A stretch of 64,000 nt of DNA from positions 558,001 to 622,000 of the forward strand of contig JACJYC010000004.1 of assembly GCA_020636325.1 (NCBI GenBank), read 5' to 3'. Each line of letters begins with the position of its first letter. Position 1 is the stretch's first letter. Both the position numbers and the translations under genes were made by a program. The notes below the pieces were generated by a model. It was not told the origin of the DNA, made no database searches, and was given only the letters and a program-made list of their open reading frames with translations. This DNA is from Lewinellaceae bacterium (lineage in GTDB: Bacteria; Bacteroidota; Bacteroidia; Chitinophagales; Saprospiraceae). Positions 35,121-44,439 of this stretch are shown in pieces.

Positions 35121-37493
35121 TTAACCGGCAACCTCTACCCGCAAGGCCTTCAGCCCCTGAACGCCTTGCAGGCGGCTAAGGTGCAGATCCTCGATATTAT
35201 CGGTGATCATGCCTTTTTCCAGCAGATAATGGAGATACCCGAGGTATTCATGCCGGTCTTTGTCGTGCAAATAGACAATGGCGATCTTTCCGGCCTGCGT
35301 AAGCCGTTCATTGGTACCTTCGATGGTCGCCTTATCGATGCGTTTTTTCAGGATCTCGTACCGGACGTTGTAAGCGCCGTCGACGTCAAATTGTTTTTCC
35401 TCCTGGCGAAACCGGATGGACAGCGGGGAGGTGTAGGCGAAGACCAGCTGGGCGGTTGTTAAGGGCATCGGCAGGCCCGGACCGAGGTCATGGATCAGTT
35501 TGGTCATCTCGCACATATGGATCAGCTGCCAGAGCCGGAAGTTTTTCAAATGGATCGGTGAGAATTTCCCGGCTTTCATCAAAGACTGGCCGATATACAG
35601 GTCGTATTCAACGCCGTCCGTTTTATATTTTTCAAAGTAGTGCGGAAGGGTGGCCTGCATTTCTTCCTGGGCGTGCTCCAGATAATCGCCGATGGCCTGA
35701 TTGACTTGCGCTACGCTGTCCTCAAACTTTTTCCGCTCCCGGTAGACAATCCCGAGGTCGGTATCGATCTGGCTGAAATACTTGTCGACCACGCCTTTCA
35801 GCCGCGGATAATCCTCCAGGACCTGGGTGAACACCGGGTGGACATCCTGCTGAATGAATTCAACGACCCGGGTTTCATCGCTGGAGGAAAACTCCGTTTC
35901 CAGCCCGGCAATCTCCTGGTTGATGATGGAATTCAGTTGATCCAGGTACGGAAACCGGATGGTACCCGTGATGGTTTTGAGCGTCTGGAAGGCCAGTTTC
36001 AGATTGAACAGCAGGTCGTTCAGAATGGCCTGGTTTCTTTTGGTTGAAGACCCGACTATGTCCGCTTGCCCATACAGCGGATACACTTCTTCGAACACGA
36101 TTTCCTCCACCTGAGCCCTTGGATTGGTTTCCCGTTTCTCGAGCAAATTGAAGGCCGCCTGGGTGAAACGCCAGGTAACGCTGGGATGAAGTGCGGTAAA
36201 TTGATCCCTCATGATGGCTTCTACGCGATTGTCGATCTCGTCCCGGCTCCTGGAAAGGGCCATGGTGAACAAGCCGACAAGCTCCCTGAACTTCGCCTCT
36301 ACAAAGCTGTTGAGGGCGTATGGCGTCGGGGAGCCGATCTCCAGCAAACCGATTATTTTATCCGCGCTGATGAGCGGGGCTACCAGGTAACTGCGGATGC
36401 CTTGGGCCAGTAATTTTTTCTCAATTTTCGTTTTCGAGGTGAGTGACATCAAATCCTCAACAAGCAATATTTCCCGGTACTTGCACGCCTTGTCATAGAT
36501 TGAATTGTTGTAATCCGGATCGATCAGGCATTTGATTTCCTTGCTGAGAAAATCAAAACGTATCCTGTAGGCATGATCGATCGTATTGGCCTTGGGATAG
36601 TCAAGCGCCGTAAGGCCGAGGCGCATATCCTGTATCCTGAAATATTGCCGCATGATGGTTTCAAGCCTGGTGATATGGGCTTGATCCATGACAGCCATCG
36701 GTTCCAGCAAACTGAACTTCAACCGTGAAAGGGCGTCCTCCGCAGTAATGTCGATCAGGCTGGCCATGATGAAGCCTTCGAACTCAAAGGCATCCGGAGG
36801 CAGATAGCGAAACCAGAGATCGAGGTCAAAGATGTTGCGGAGCATTTCGTGTATCTGGTCTTCCGTCAGTTTTTTTACAGGTTTGAGCGGCCTGACCTCG
36901 ACAAAATCAAAGTTCATCTCCAGCTTGAAAAATTTGACCATCCCGGTTTGAGGATCCTTGGCGCTCAGGTTGACCGGAGAATCGATGGCCAGATCCTGGT
37001 TGTATATTCTGTTGAGTATCAGGCTGCACGCCCTGATGATCAACCCGCAATCCAGTTTGTCTTCCGAATCAATGAGGACCAGCTCGACATGTTTGCCGGC
37101 CATTTGTTTCTCCAGGGCCGGGGTGATGTAGAATGAAGTCATGTCGAAAGGCGGCGAGAACTTGACAAGGTGGCGGGCCTCCAGGGCCGGCGGCAAAACG
37201 AACATGGACAGCATCTCGATCAACCCCTTGTATTTTTCCATCCCTTCGCAGGTCAATCCGCCTTCCAGGAATTCGGGATACTGGCGGATATGTTCCAGCA
37301 CCTTTTCGGCCAGAAATGACTCCGACAGGTTTTTACCTTCCAGTTTGGACTCGATGAATTTGATCAGCGGCCTGAAACTCAGCTCGATTTTGTAGGGCAC
37401 GGATTTCATTCCCATCCGGCTGAGCATTTCGTGCTCAACGCCCATTGGGCCGGTGCTCGGCAAAATTTCGGGCATTACCGTAGATATTTCCAT
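35121..37493 (-). CDS. GAF domain-containing protein of unknown function
   Basis: The ATG at 37493 gives 790 residues; a TTG at 37505 is less likely. A GAF-like domain is recognisable at about residues 338-414 (SYLVAPLISADKIIGLLEIG), preceded by a 330-residue domain and followed by a long helical C-terminal half with no signal peptide or membrane segment. The C-terminal part has regular helices (for example VYLHDKDRHEYLGYLHYLL). I do not recognise another domain. GAF domains bind small molecules or mediate dimerisation in signalling; no kinase, cyclase or DNA-binding output is visible. The gene is alone on its strand, convergent with the DUF4252 operon. Confidence 0.72.
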   Translation of the reverse strand: MEISTVMPEILPSTGPMGVEHEMLSRMGMKSVPYKIELSFRPLIKFIESKLEGKNLSESFLAEKVLEHIRQYPEFLEGGLTCEGMEKYKGLIEMLSMFVLPPALEARHLVKFSPPFDMTSFYITPALEKQMAGKHVELVLIDSEDKLDCGLIIRACSLILNRIYNQDLAIDSPVNLSAKDPQTGMVKFFKLEMNFDFVEVRPLKPVKKLTEDQIHEMLRNIFDLDLWFRYLPPDAFEFEGFIMASLIDITAEDALSRLKFSLLEPMAVMDQAHITRLETIMRQYFRIQDMRLGLTALDYPKANTIDHAYRIRFDFLSKEIKCLIDPDYNNSIYDKACKYREILLVEDLMSLTSKTKIEKKLLAQGIRSYLVAPLISADKIIGLLEIGSPTPYALNSFVEAKFRELVGLFTMALSRSRDEIDNRVEAIMRDQFTALHPSVTWRFTQAAFNLLEKRETNPRAQVEEIVFEEVYPLYGQADIVGSSTKRNQAILNDLLFNLKLAFQTLKTITGTIRFPYLDQLNSIINQEIAGLETEFSSSDETRVVEFIQQDVHPVFTQVLEDYPRLKGVVDKYFSQIDTDLGIVYRERKKFEDSVAQVNQAIGDYLEHAQEEMQATLPHYFEKYKTDGVEYDLYIGQSLMKAGKFSPIHLKNFRLWQLIHMCEMTKLIHDLGPGLPMPLTTAQLVFAYTSPLSIRFRQEEKQFDVDGAYNVRYEILKKRIDKATIEGTNERLTQAGKIAIVYLHDKDRHEYLGYLHYLLEKGMITDNIEDLHLSRLQGVQGLKALRVEVAG

Positions 37494-37721
37494 GATGGGT
37501 GTCAATTAAATTAATTATCAGTGTATTATAATGTATTACTTAACACCTGCATGCGGCAAATGGATGCGGCATTCGGATAAGAATTCGAATTCAGTCGATG
37601 TTTTGCCGGTTGCCCCGGATAAACGGCTATGGTTGGCGGCCGGCAGAAGGGCAAAAAAATTTTTAAAGGATGCTCTGATTGTCGATATTTGCCAGCAATG
37701 CATTTTAAAAAGACGACCAAT

Positions 37722-40700
37722 ATGTCAAAACTACTTTTTGTCTGCCTCTTCTCCCTGACCGGTGCTTATCTTTTTGGACAATTCAGTTTCACAAACAGGA
37801 CTTCTTGGTTGGCACACGGCACAGTTTACAGCGGTGTGCCCATCGGCGTTGCGGATATGAATAATGACGGTCTGGACGACATCGTTAGGCTGGATCAATC
37901 CTCAAAGGTGCTGATCGATTATCAGCCCGAAGTCCTCAACCAATTCACCGGGTACAGCTACGGCCCTTTGTTGGGCAAACAATGGACCATCTGCATCGCG
38001 GATGTGGACCAGAACGGATTCAATGACATCTTTACCGGCGGCAACAATAACGGACTCAAACTGTTGAAAGCCGCCGACGACGGTTCGGAATATACCCTGA
38101 CCACGATTACCCAGAATCCCATTTTTATCCAGGGATCCAATTTTGCGGATATCGACAACGACGGCGATGTCGATATCTTTGCCTGTCATGACAACGGCAA
38201 GAGCCAGCCGTTTAACAACAACGGAACCGGCCAGTTCACGCTCGATTATGGCTTGATCAATGCCGCATCAACCGTACCGTCCGACAATTCCGGCAATTAC
38301 GGCTCGGTTTGGACCGATTACGATAACGACGGCGATATCGACCTGTACATTTCCAAATGCAGGCAAGGCGTCAATAATCCGATGGACGGACGGCGCCTGA
38401 ACCTCCTTTTCCGCAACAACGGCGACGGCACCTTTACCGATGTGGCCGAAGCCGCCGGACTCCGGCCTTTCGCCCAATCCTGGGCCACCGATTTCGCGGA
38501 TATTGATAACGACGGCGACATGGACTGTTTCATTGTGGCCCACGATGTGCTCAGCATGCTCATGCGCAACAACGGCGACGGCACTTTTACCGATATTACC
38601 CAGGAAAGCGGCATGGTCAATGCCCTGAATCTGCTCGGCGCCGGAATCCAATGCAAATTTGCCGATTTTGACAACGACGGATTTGTGGACCTGGTCATTT
38701 CTACCATCGGGCTGGGATACGGTTTCTTCCACAACAACGGCGACCTCACCTTCACCCAGAAATCCAACGCTTTGCCCGGCGTGAATTATTTCCAATCCCT
38801 GGCAACCGGTGATTTGAACAACGACGGCTTCATTGACCTGGTGACCGGTTTCGCCGAAGGGTACAATACCCCCAGCAACACGATCCCTGATGCGCTTTTT
38901 ATTAATAACGGAAACAGCAATAATCACCTGAAGGTACGCCTGCAAGGGGTGACCAGCAACCTGAACGGCATCGGCGCCCGGCTCGAACTGTACGGCGACT
39001 GGGGCGTGCAAATGCGGGAGATCCGGAGCGGTGAAAGTTACGGCATCATGACCAGCCTGATCGCCCATTTCGGGCTTGCCGATCATTTGGTGATCGACAG
39101 CCTCGTGGTCCGTTGGCCGTCCGGGATCGTAGATAAATTGATCAACCCGTCGCCCAACCAGACCTTGTTCCTTGTTGAAGGGTCCAATTGCCAGCCCAGC
39201 CTTGGTTTTTCCTACCAGGTCAATGGATTGAGCTATAGTTTTCTGGATGAAAGCACGGTCGGCGCCCAGACCTGGTTTTGGGATTTTGGCGACGGACTGA
39301 CTTCCGACGAACCCGCACCTTTGCATGAATTCACCGCATCCGGGTCGTATGAGGTTTGCCTGACCGTTGAGGGGGACTGCGGAAACGGTACAACCTGCCA
39401 GACCCTGAATGTGAATTGCGTGATGCCGGATGCCATTTTCGGCAAAATAGCGGACGGGCTTACGCTGACCTTTCAGGACCAGTCGCTGAACGATCCGGTC
39501 GCCTGGTTATGGACCTTCGGCGATGATGCCAGTTCGGAGGAGCAAAACCCGGTGCATACCTTTGCCGAACCAGGTGAGTATTACGTTTGCCTGGTGGCCT
39601 ATAACCTCTGCGGTCAAAGTTCGGAAACCTGTTCCCTGATCACAGTGGGGTGCAATGCTACGGAGGCGGGCTTTACTTACCAGGCGAACGAACTTTCAGT
39701 TGATTTTTCGGACGCTTCAACGGAGGATGCCACGGCCTGGTTCTGGAATTTCGGGGATGGTTTCACCTCAACCCAGCCCAACCCGGACCACACCTTTGAA
39801 GCGCCGGGCACCTATCAGGTCTGCCTGACCGTTACGGGGCTCTGCGGCAACGAAACCACCTGCGTTGTGGTGACGGTTGCCTGCCCTCCGCCGGTAATTG
39901 TCCTGAATATTGAAGGCGAAGACCTAACCTATTTGCTGAGCGCTTCTGCGCCCGGCGCAACGGATTTTCAGTGGACCATCGACGATTCCATCGTGTCGGA
40001 GGCCGCGGAGCTGGTTTATGATTTTACTGCAACGGGTTCGTATGAGGTTTGCCTTCAGGCTACCGGCATTTGCGGCGCCTCCCAGGCTTGCACTGCGGTC
40101 GATGTTTCCTGCGCACCGCCTGTGCCGGATTTTACCGCCCAGGCAAACGGACTCACCCTGTTTTTCACCAGCCAGTCGACCGGTATCATCAACAACTGGA
40201 GCTGGGATTTCGGAGACGGCAGTTCGGGCCAATCGATGAATATTGTCCATGCCTATGCGGCGCCGGGTGAATATGAGGTTTGCCTCAACCTGGATTCACC
40301 CTGCGGGCCGGGTCAGGTCTGCCAGACCATTACCGTGACCTGTGCGCCTCCGCAGGCGGAATTCTTTTTCTTTTCGAATGACCTGCACGCCAACTTTACC
40401 AACAACACCCAAAACCAGCCGGCCACCTATGTCTGGACTTTCGGCGACGGCGGGATTTCCACGGAAACCAACCCCGTCCACGATTATGACCTTCCGGGTG
40501 AATATGAAGTTTGTCTCACCGCTATCGGTCCGGTTTGCGGTCAGACGCAGATTTGTCAGACAGTTGCGGTGACTTGTCCGGCGCCCCAGGCTTCGTTTGC
40601 CTACAACGCCGATGAGCTTTCCGTTGACCTGACCAACCTCACCTCTGATCCGTTTGATTCGGTGCTTTGGGATTTCGGAGATGGATCGGGCAGTACGCAG

Positions 40701-41540
40701 TCCAGCGTCAACCACGTTTTCGATCTGCCGGGAACCTATGAGGTCTGCCTGACGACCGGGTCGGTGTGCGGTGAAAATCAGATCTGCCAGGAAATTACTG
40801 TTTCCTGCACGCCTCCGGCTGCGGCATTCTCGATTGTCGCGGATGGGGTGAGTGTTCAGTTCACTGACCAAACCGGCGATCAGGCTGCAGGCTGGCTCTG
40901 GGACTTCGGCGACGGCTCCGGAAGTACGGAAAACAACCCGGTTCACAACTATGCCGTACCGGGGACCTATTCCGTGTGCCTGACCGTGTCCAGCCTTTGC
41001 GGCCAGTCGGATACCTGCATGGAAGTGACCGTTACCTGCGCGCCGCCGCAAGCCTTGTTTTCGCCTTCCGGCATCGGCCTGAACCAGGTTTTTCTGGACG
41101 CTTCTTCGAATGAACCGACCACCTGGTTCTGGGACTTCGGCGACGGCGGCACCTCCACCGACCAGAATCCCTTCCATATCTACGCCCAGGCGGGCAACTA
41201 CAACATCTGCCTGACGGTCAGCAATGCCTGCGGTGAGGATACCCATTGCCAGACCGTCACGGTGACCACCACAGCTGTACTGGATCCTGATCTGCAGGCC
41301 CGGATACGCCTGTCGCCTAACCCGACCGCAGCCCGGTTCCGGATAGACATACAGGACCCGCCGGCGGGGAATTGCACCCTGCGGATTTATGATATCAACG
41401 GGGTGACCGTACAAGAATTCAAGGAAATCGCCTACCGACAAGAATTTGACCTTGGCGAGATTGCCGGCGGTATGTATTTTCTTCATTTTGTCTGGGATGA
41501 CCGGCAGGCCTTGAAAAAATTGGTGGTCGTCCGGCCTTGA
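37722..41540 (+). CDS. FG-GAP/ASPIC-PKD surface protein with type IX sorting domain
   Basis: The ATG at 37722 gives 1272 residues with a signal peptide (residues about 1-20). The frame extends further upstream without homology. The N-terminal 460 residues are FG-GAP/VCBS-like repeats with calcium loops (DNDGDVDIF, DNDGDIDLY, DNDGFVDLV), followed by an UnbV/ASPIC-like region (GIGARLELYG). From residue 490 come nine tandem PKD domains (WxWDFGDG with H.Y/F.PG.Y.VCL), each with four cysteines at conserved places; the fourth repeat lacks the FGDG motif. The last 80 residues are a type A sorting domain (IRLSPNPTAARFRID). The protein is probably a long surface adhesin or binder. Confidence 0.9.
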   Translation: MSKLLFVCLFSLTGAYLFGQFSFTNRTSWLAHGTVYSGVPIGVADMNNDGLDDIVRLDQSSKVLIDYQPEVLNQFTGYSYGPLLGKQWTICIADVDQNGFNDIFTGGNNNGLKLLKAADDGSEYTLTTITQNPIFIQGSNFADIDNDGDVDIFACHDNGKSQPFNNNGTGQFTLDYGLINAASTVPSDNSGNYGSVWTDYDNDGDIDLYISKCRQGVNNPMDGRRLNLLFRNNGDGTFTDVAEAAGLRPFAQSWATDFADIDNDGDMDCFIVAHDVLSMLMRNNGDGTFTDITQESGMVNALNLLGAGIQCKFADFDNDGFVDLVISTIGLGYGFFHNNGDLTFTQKSNALPGVNYFQSLATGDLNNDGFIDLVTGFAEGYNTPSNTIPDALFINNGNSNNHLKVRLQGVTSNLNGIGARLELYGDWGVQMREIRSGESYGIMTSLIAHFGLADHLVIDSLVVRWPSGIVDKLINPSPNQTLFLVEGSNCQPSLGFSYQVNGLSYSFLDESTVGAQTWFWDFGDGLTSDEPAPLHEFTASGSYEVCLTVEGDCGNGTTCQTLNVNCVMPDAIFGKIADGLTLTFQDQSLNDPVAWLWTFGDDASSEEQNPVHTFAEPGEYYVCLVAYNLCGQSSETCSLITVGCNATEAGFTYQANELSVDFSDASTEDATAWFWNFGDGFTSTQPNPDHTFEAPGTYQVCLTVTGLCGNETTCVVVTVACPPPVIVLNIEGEDLTYLLSASAPGATDFQWTIDDSIVSEAAELVYDFTATGSYEVCLQATGICGASQACTAVDVSCAPPVPDFTAQANGLTLFFTSQSTGIINNWSWDFGDGSSGQSMNIVHAYAAPGEYEVCLNLDSPCGPGQVCQTITVTCAPPQAEFFFFSNDLHANFTNNTQNQPATYVWTFGDGGISTETNPVHDYDLPGEYEVCLTAIGPVCGQTQICQTVAVTCPAPQASFAYNADELSVDLTNLTSDPFDSVLWDFGDGSGSTQSSVNHVFDLPGTYEVCLTTGSVCGENQICQEITVSCTPPAAAFSIVADGVSVQFTDQTGDQAAGWLWDFGDGSGSTENNPVHNYAVPGTYSVCLTVSSLCGQSDTCMEVTVTCAPPQALFSPSGIGLNQVFLDASSNEPTTWFWDFGDGGTSTDQNPFHIYAQAGNYNICLTVSNACGEDTHCQTVTVTTTAVLDPDLQARIRLSPNPTAARFRIDIQDPPAGNCTLRIYDINGVTVQEFKEIAYRQEFDLGEIAGGMYFLHFVWDDRQALKKLVVVRP
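39189..41270 (+). repeat. Nine tandem PKD domains with four cysteines each
   Basis: Each unit of about 76-78 residues begins after a Cys and carries VCL, CG and a Cys before the next boundary, with spacing Y.VCL-x5/6-CG-x4/5-C-x6-C. The pattern holds in all nine; the final unit ends in Thr in place of the boundary Cys. Confidence 0.85.
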
Positions 41541-41549
41541 TTATCTTTG
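41520..41549 (+). promoter_or_regulatory. Promoter inside the 3' end of the PKD gene, for the fucosidase
   Basis: TTG (41520-41522) and TATCTTTG (41542-41549) are 19 bases apart, a good -33/-7 pair. The fucosidase ATG at 41555 is only 6 bases past the -7 box, so the mRNA would be almost leaderless. Confidence 0.5.
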
Positions 41550-41554
41550 TCCGC

Positions 41555-43006
41555 ATGAAACGGACAATCACCACTTTTGCTATCCTGATTTCCTGGGTGG
41601 GTTGCGCATTCACCCAGGAACAATCCTACACGCCGGATCCTTATCCGGGAATTGCCGAACGCCTGGAAGAATGGCGGGACCTGAAATTCGGCATGCTGGT
41701 CCACTGGGGGCCTTACAGCCAATGGGGAATCGTGGAGAGTTGGAGCATCTGCCCGGAAGACCTGAGCTGGGCAACCGGCGGCCGGAAAAAGGAATTTGCC
41801 GACCTGCCGTACTTCGAGTATCTCGCCAGGTACGAGGGATTGAAGAAAACCTTCAACCCCGTCCGGTTCGATCCTGAAAAATGGGCTAAAGCGGCCAAAA
41901 ACGCCGGCATGAAATACCTGGTCTTTACGACCAAACACCACGACGGTTTCACCATGTGGGATTCGAAATATACGGACTACAAGGTGACGGATGAGGAATG
42001 CCCTTATCACGCCAATCCCAACAGTAACATCGCCAGGGAAGTCTTCAATGCATTCAGAAAAGAAGGCCTCTGGGTCGGCGCCTATTTTTCCAAGCCCGAC
42101 TGGCATACCCAATATTACTGGTGGGATAAATTCCCGCCGACCGACCGCAATCCAAGCTATTCCATTCAAAAACACCCCGACCAGTGGAATAAATTCATGG
42201 AATTCACCCATGGTCAGATCGACGAACTGGTTTCGGATATGGGCAAAATGGACATTTTATGGCTCGACGGCGGTTGGGTGCGTCCCAAGACCAAAGAAGA
42301 AGTACTCGCCGGCCTTACGGAAGAATACGAGGGAAGCCGGTATGCGCGCAATGACCAGAGCCAGGATATCGATATGCCCGGCCTGGTGAAAAAAATCCGG
42401 GCAAAGCAACCCGCCCTCATCGTAGTGGACCGGGCCGTACCCGGGCCGTTCCAGGATTATCTGACCCCGGAGCAACATATTCCGGAAACCGGGTTGCCCT
42501 ATCCCTGGGAAACCTGCATGACCATGGGCGGCTCCTGGACCTACACGCCGAATGACCGGTTCAAATCCCTGGAAGACCTGATCTGGAAACTGGCCGATAT
42601 CGTCAGCAAAGGCGGCAACCTTTTGCTCGGTGTAGGCCCTGACGGCAACGGTGAATTTGTTCCGGAGGCTTATGCCCGTCTGGCCGAAATGGGAAAATGG
42701 CTGGAAATCAACGGTGAAGCCATTTACGGTACCCGGATGAACCCTGAAACTTACCATGAAGGCGAGAATATCCGGTTCACGCAAAGCAAGGACGGAAAGA
42801 CGCATTATGTATTGGTTCGCGGATTTCCGCAGGACGGCATGCTCCGCCTTGAAAAATTACGGCCGGCAGCCGGAGCAACCATCCGGTTGATCGGTCAAAA
42901 AAACAAGCTCAAATGGAAACAGGATAATGGCGCGGCTGTTATCCGCCTGGGAGAAAAACCGGCGGGGAACGATTCCAATGTCTATGTATTGAAAGTAGAA
43001 GGATAG
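41555..43006 (+). CDS. Alpha-L-fucosidase, GH29
   Basis: ATG 41555 gives 483 residues with a signal peptide (about 1-20, ending CAFT). The catalytic nucleophile is Asp238 in ILWLDGGW, with the family's KHHDGF (127-132), the HWGPYSQWG segment near 50-58, and GGNLLLGVGPDGNG later. It removes alpha-linked L-fucose from glycans, in the periplasm or after secretion. The 3' side ends 2 bases before the convergent aspartoacylase-family gene. The start lies 14 bases after the stop of the PKD gene, inside a plausible promoter. Confidence 0.92.
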   Translation: MKRTITTFAILISWVGCAFTQEQSYTPDPYPGIAERLEEWRDLKFGMLVHWGPYSQWGIVESWSICPEDLSWATGGRKKEFADLPYFEYLARYEGLKKTFNPVRFDPEKWAKAAKNAGMKYLVFTTKHHDGFTMWDSKYTDYKVTDEECPYHANPNSNIAREVFNAFRKEGLWVGAYFSKPDWHTQYYWWDKFPPTDRNPSYSIQKHPDQWNKFMEFTHGQIDELVSDMGKMDILWLDGGWVRPKTKEEVLAGLTEEYEGSRYARNDQSQDIDMPGLVKKIRAKQPALIVVDRAVPGPFQDYLTPEQHIPETGLPYPWETCMTMGGSWTYTPNDRFKSLEDLIWKLADIVSKGGNLLLGVGPDGNGEFVPEAYARLAEMGKWLEINGEAIYGTRMNPETYHEGENIRFTQSKDGKTHYVLVRGFPQDGMLRLEKLRPAAGATIRLIGQKNKLKWKQDNGAAVIRLGEKPAGNDSNVYVLKVEG

Positions 43007-43008
43007 GT

Positions 43009-43986
43009 TTATTTCTTTCTGCTCCGGCGGGTTGCGGGAGGCGCGTCATGGTCGCCGTAACCGATATGGTATAAGGCATCTCCCGGGCTGACAACCGGCG
43101 CATTATTATGGCCGATAATAAATCCGTCCCTCGGTGCGTAAATCCTGGTGGAGGGTTCTTCTCCGAAAGGATCATTGAGCAGGCCCAGGGGCTCACCCTT
43201 TACAATGGGCTGGCCCGAACATTTCTGCCAAAGGAACATGCCCGCTTTCGGGGCTCTGATCCATTCATTTTCGGGCAATATGCGCCCCCGGGAGGCAGGT
43301 GCGTCCTGGTCGATCAGCCCTTGTCCGGCCATCACGCGGTTGAGCCCTTCCAATGCAGTGGAAATGGAGACGCCGTCATAGCGGAGGTTTTCGCCCCCTT
43401 CGAATACGATGATGGTTTTGCCTTTGTCGAGAGCGGCTTTCCGGAAGGATTTTGATATGGGTTTGGATGAAAGGGAAAACGGGGCGCCGAACTGCGTAGC
43501 GAGTTCCAGGGCCTTTGGATCGCCTTTGGTGAACCGGATCTGCGGGAAGTTGTAGTGATTGCGGCCGCCGGTATGGAAGTCGATCCCAAAGTCGATATTC
43601 GGCAGGATCTTCCTGGTCAGGAGCCGCGCCACCCGGGAGGCCAGCGACCCCTGGGCATTGCCGGGAAAACTCCGGTTGACATCCTTACCGTCGGGTACGT
43701 CCCGGCTGTAGTTGATAAATCCGTAGATATTGAGCAATGGAATGGCGATGACCGCGCCCCGGCGGATCTGTTCGAAATACCCGAGGTGGATCGCCCTGCG
43801 CAGGATTTCCACCCCGTTGATCTCATCGCCGTGAACGCCGCCCAGGGCGAGCATTACGGGGCCGGGGTCGGGGCCCCTGTATACATGGGCGCGAATACTG
43901 ATCTTGTTGCCTGAGGGGAGTTGACCGACAGGAATCCGGATGGTAGCTTGCTGGCCCGGCAGAATCGCCGTGTTGTGAATGATCAT
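43009..43986 (-). CDS. Succinylglutamate desuccinylase/aspartoacylase family protein
   Basis: The 325-residue M14-like zinc enzyme has the ligand motif GGVHGDE (His52, Glu55) and the distal His138 in DFHTGG, with a VFEGGE segment near residue 203 as the catalytic acid region. It ends in a beta-rich C-terminal part (PRDGFIIGHNNAPVVSPGD) and a basic tail. Family members cleave acyl-amino acids; a glycan deacylase or peptide role is possible. It follows the acyl-carrier-like gene on the same strand, 24 bases apart. Confidence 0.9.
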   Translation of the reverse strand: MIIHNTAILPGQQATIRIPVGQLPSGNKISIRAHVYRGPDPGPVMLALGGVHGDEINGVEILRRAIHLGYFEQIRRGAVIAIPLLNIYGFINYSRDVPDGKDVNRSFPGNAQGSLASRVARLLTRKILPNIDFGIDFHTGGRNHYNFPQIRFTKGDPKALELATQFGAPFSLSSKPISKSFRKAALDKGKTIIVFEGGENLRYDGVSISTALEGLNRVMAGQGLIDQDAPASRGRILPENEWIRAPKAGMFLWQKCSGQPIVKGEPLGLLNDPFGEEPSTRIYAPRDGFIIGHNNAPVVSPGDALYHIGYGDHDAPPATRRSRKK

Positions 43987-44010
43987 TCCCTAAAGGTAAT
44001 GAAATCGGAT

Positions 44011-44253
44011 TCAGGCTGCGTATTTTTGAAATAAAAAACTGGCGTCCTGGACCGTTTCAATACCTTCAACTTCCTCCGTAGTGAGAAAGATGTTGAACCG
44101 GCTTTCCAATTCCACAATCAGCAGCATCATATCTAAAGCATCGAGGAGAAGATCGTCCTGAAGACGAGTGTAGGGATAAATCCTGGTTGGGGGTACATTC
44201 AATCGCCAACTGATGAGATCAATTACGCGATCCTGCGTCGTCTTGGTTTCCAT
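44011..44253 (-). CDS. Acyl carrier protein-like protein lacking the attachment serine
   Basis: ATG 44253 gives 80 residues. The fold fits an acyl carrier protein: helix I with VIDLISWRLNV, the loop LQDDLLLDALD, helix II MMLLIVELESRF and a later TVQDASFLF. The DSL motif that carries 4'-phosphopantetheine is here DAL: residue 39 is Ala, encoded GCT at 44137-44139. It therefore cannot be modified at the usual place. It may be a structural or regulatory relic or a moonlighting subunit. It sits between corA and the aspartoacylase gene, all on the same strand. Confidence 0.82.
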   Translation of the reverse strand: METKTTQDRVIDLISWRLNVPPTRIYPYTRLQDDLLLDALDMMLLIVELESRFNIFLTTEEVEGIETVQDASFLFQKYAA

Positions 44254-44439
44254 TGCTTGATCTGTCTTTATGAGATTGTTTTCATTCAATTTCAGTAAAA
44301 CGCAGGGGGGGACTTTTAAGTTGCCTGGGTTTTGGAATTTTAGATAATTTAGAACCCCCGCCCGATGAACAGGCGAAATTTGGCTTTGGAAGGACTTTTT
44401 GCAGCATTACCCCGGATGAAAATCCCGGCCCAACAGGCT

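Noticed and set aside
38268..39326. 352-codon minus-strand frame inside the FG-GAP gene
   Set aside because: It mirrors the calcium-loop repeats on the other strand, which explains its repetitive look.
40296..41486. 396-codon minus-strand frame inside the PKD repeats
   Set aside because: Repetitive coding on the plus strand produces repetitive antisense frames; no family match.
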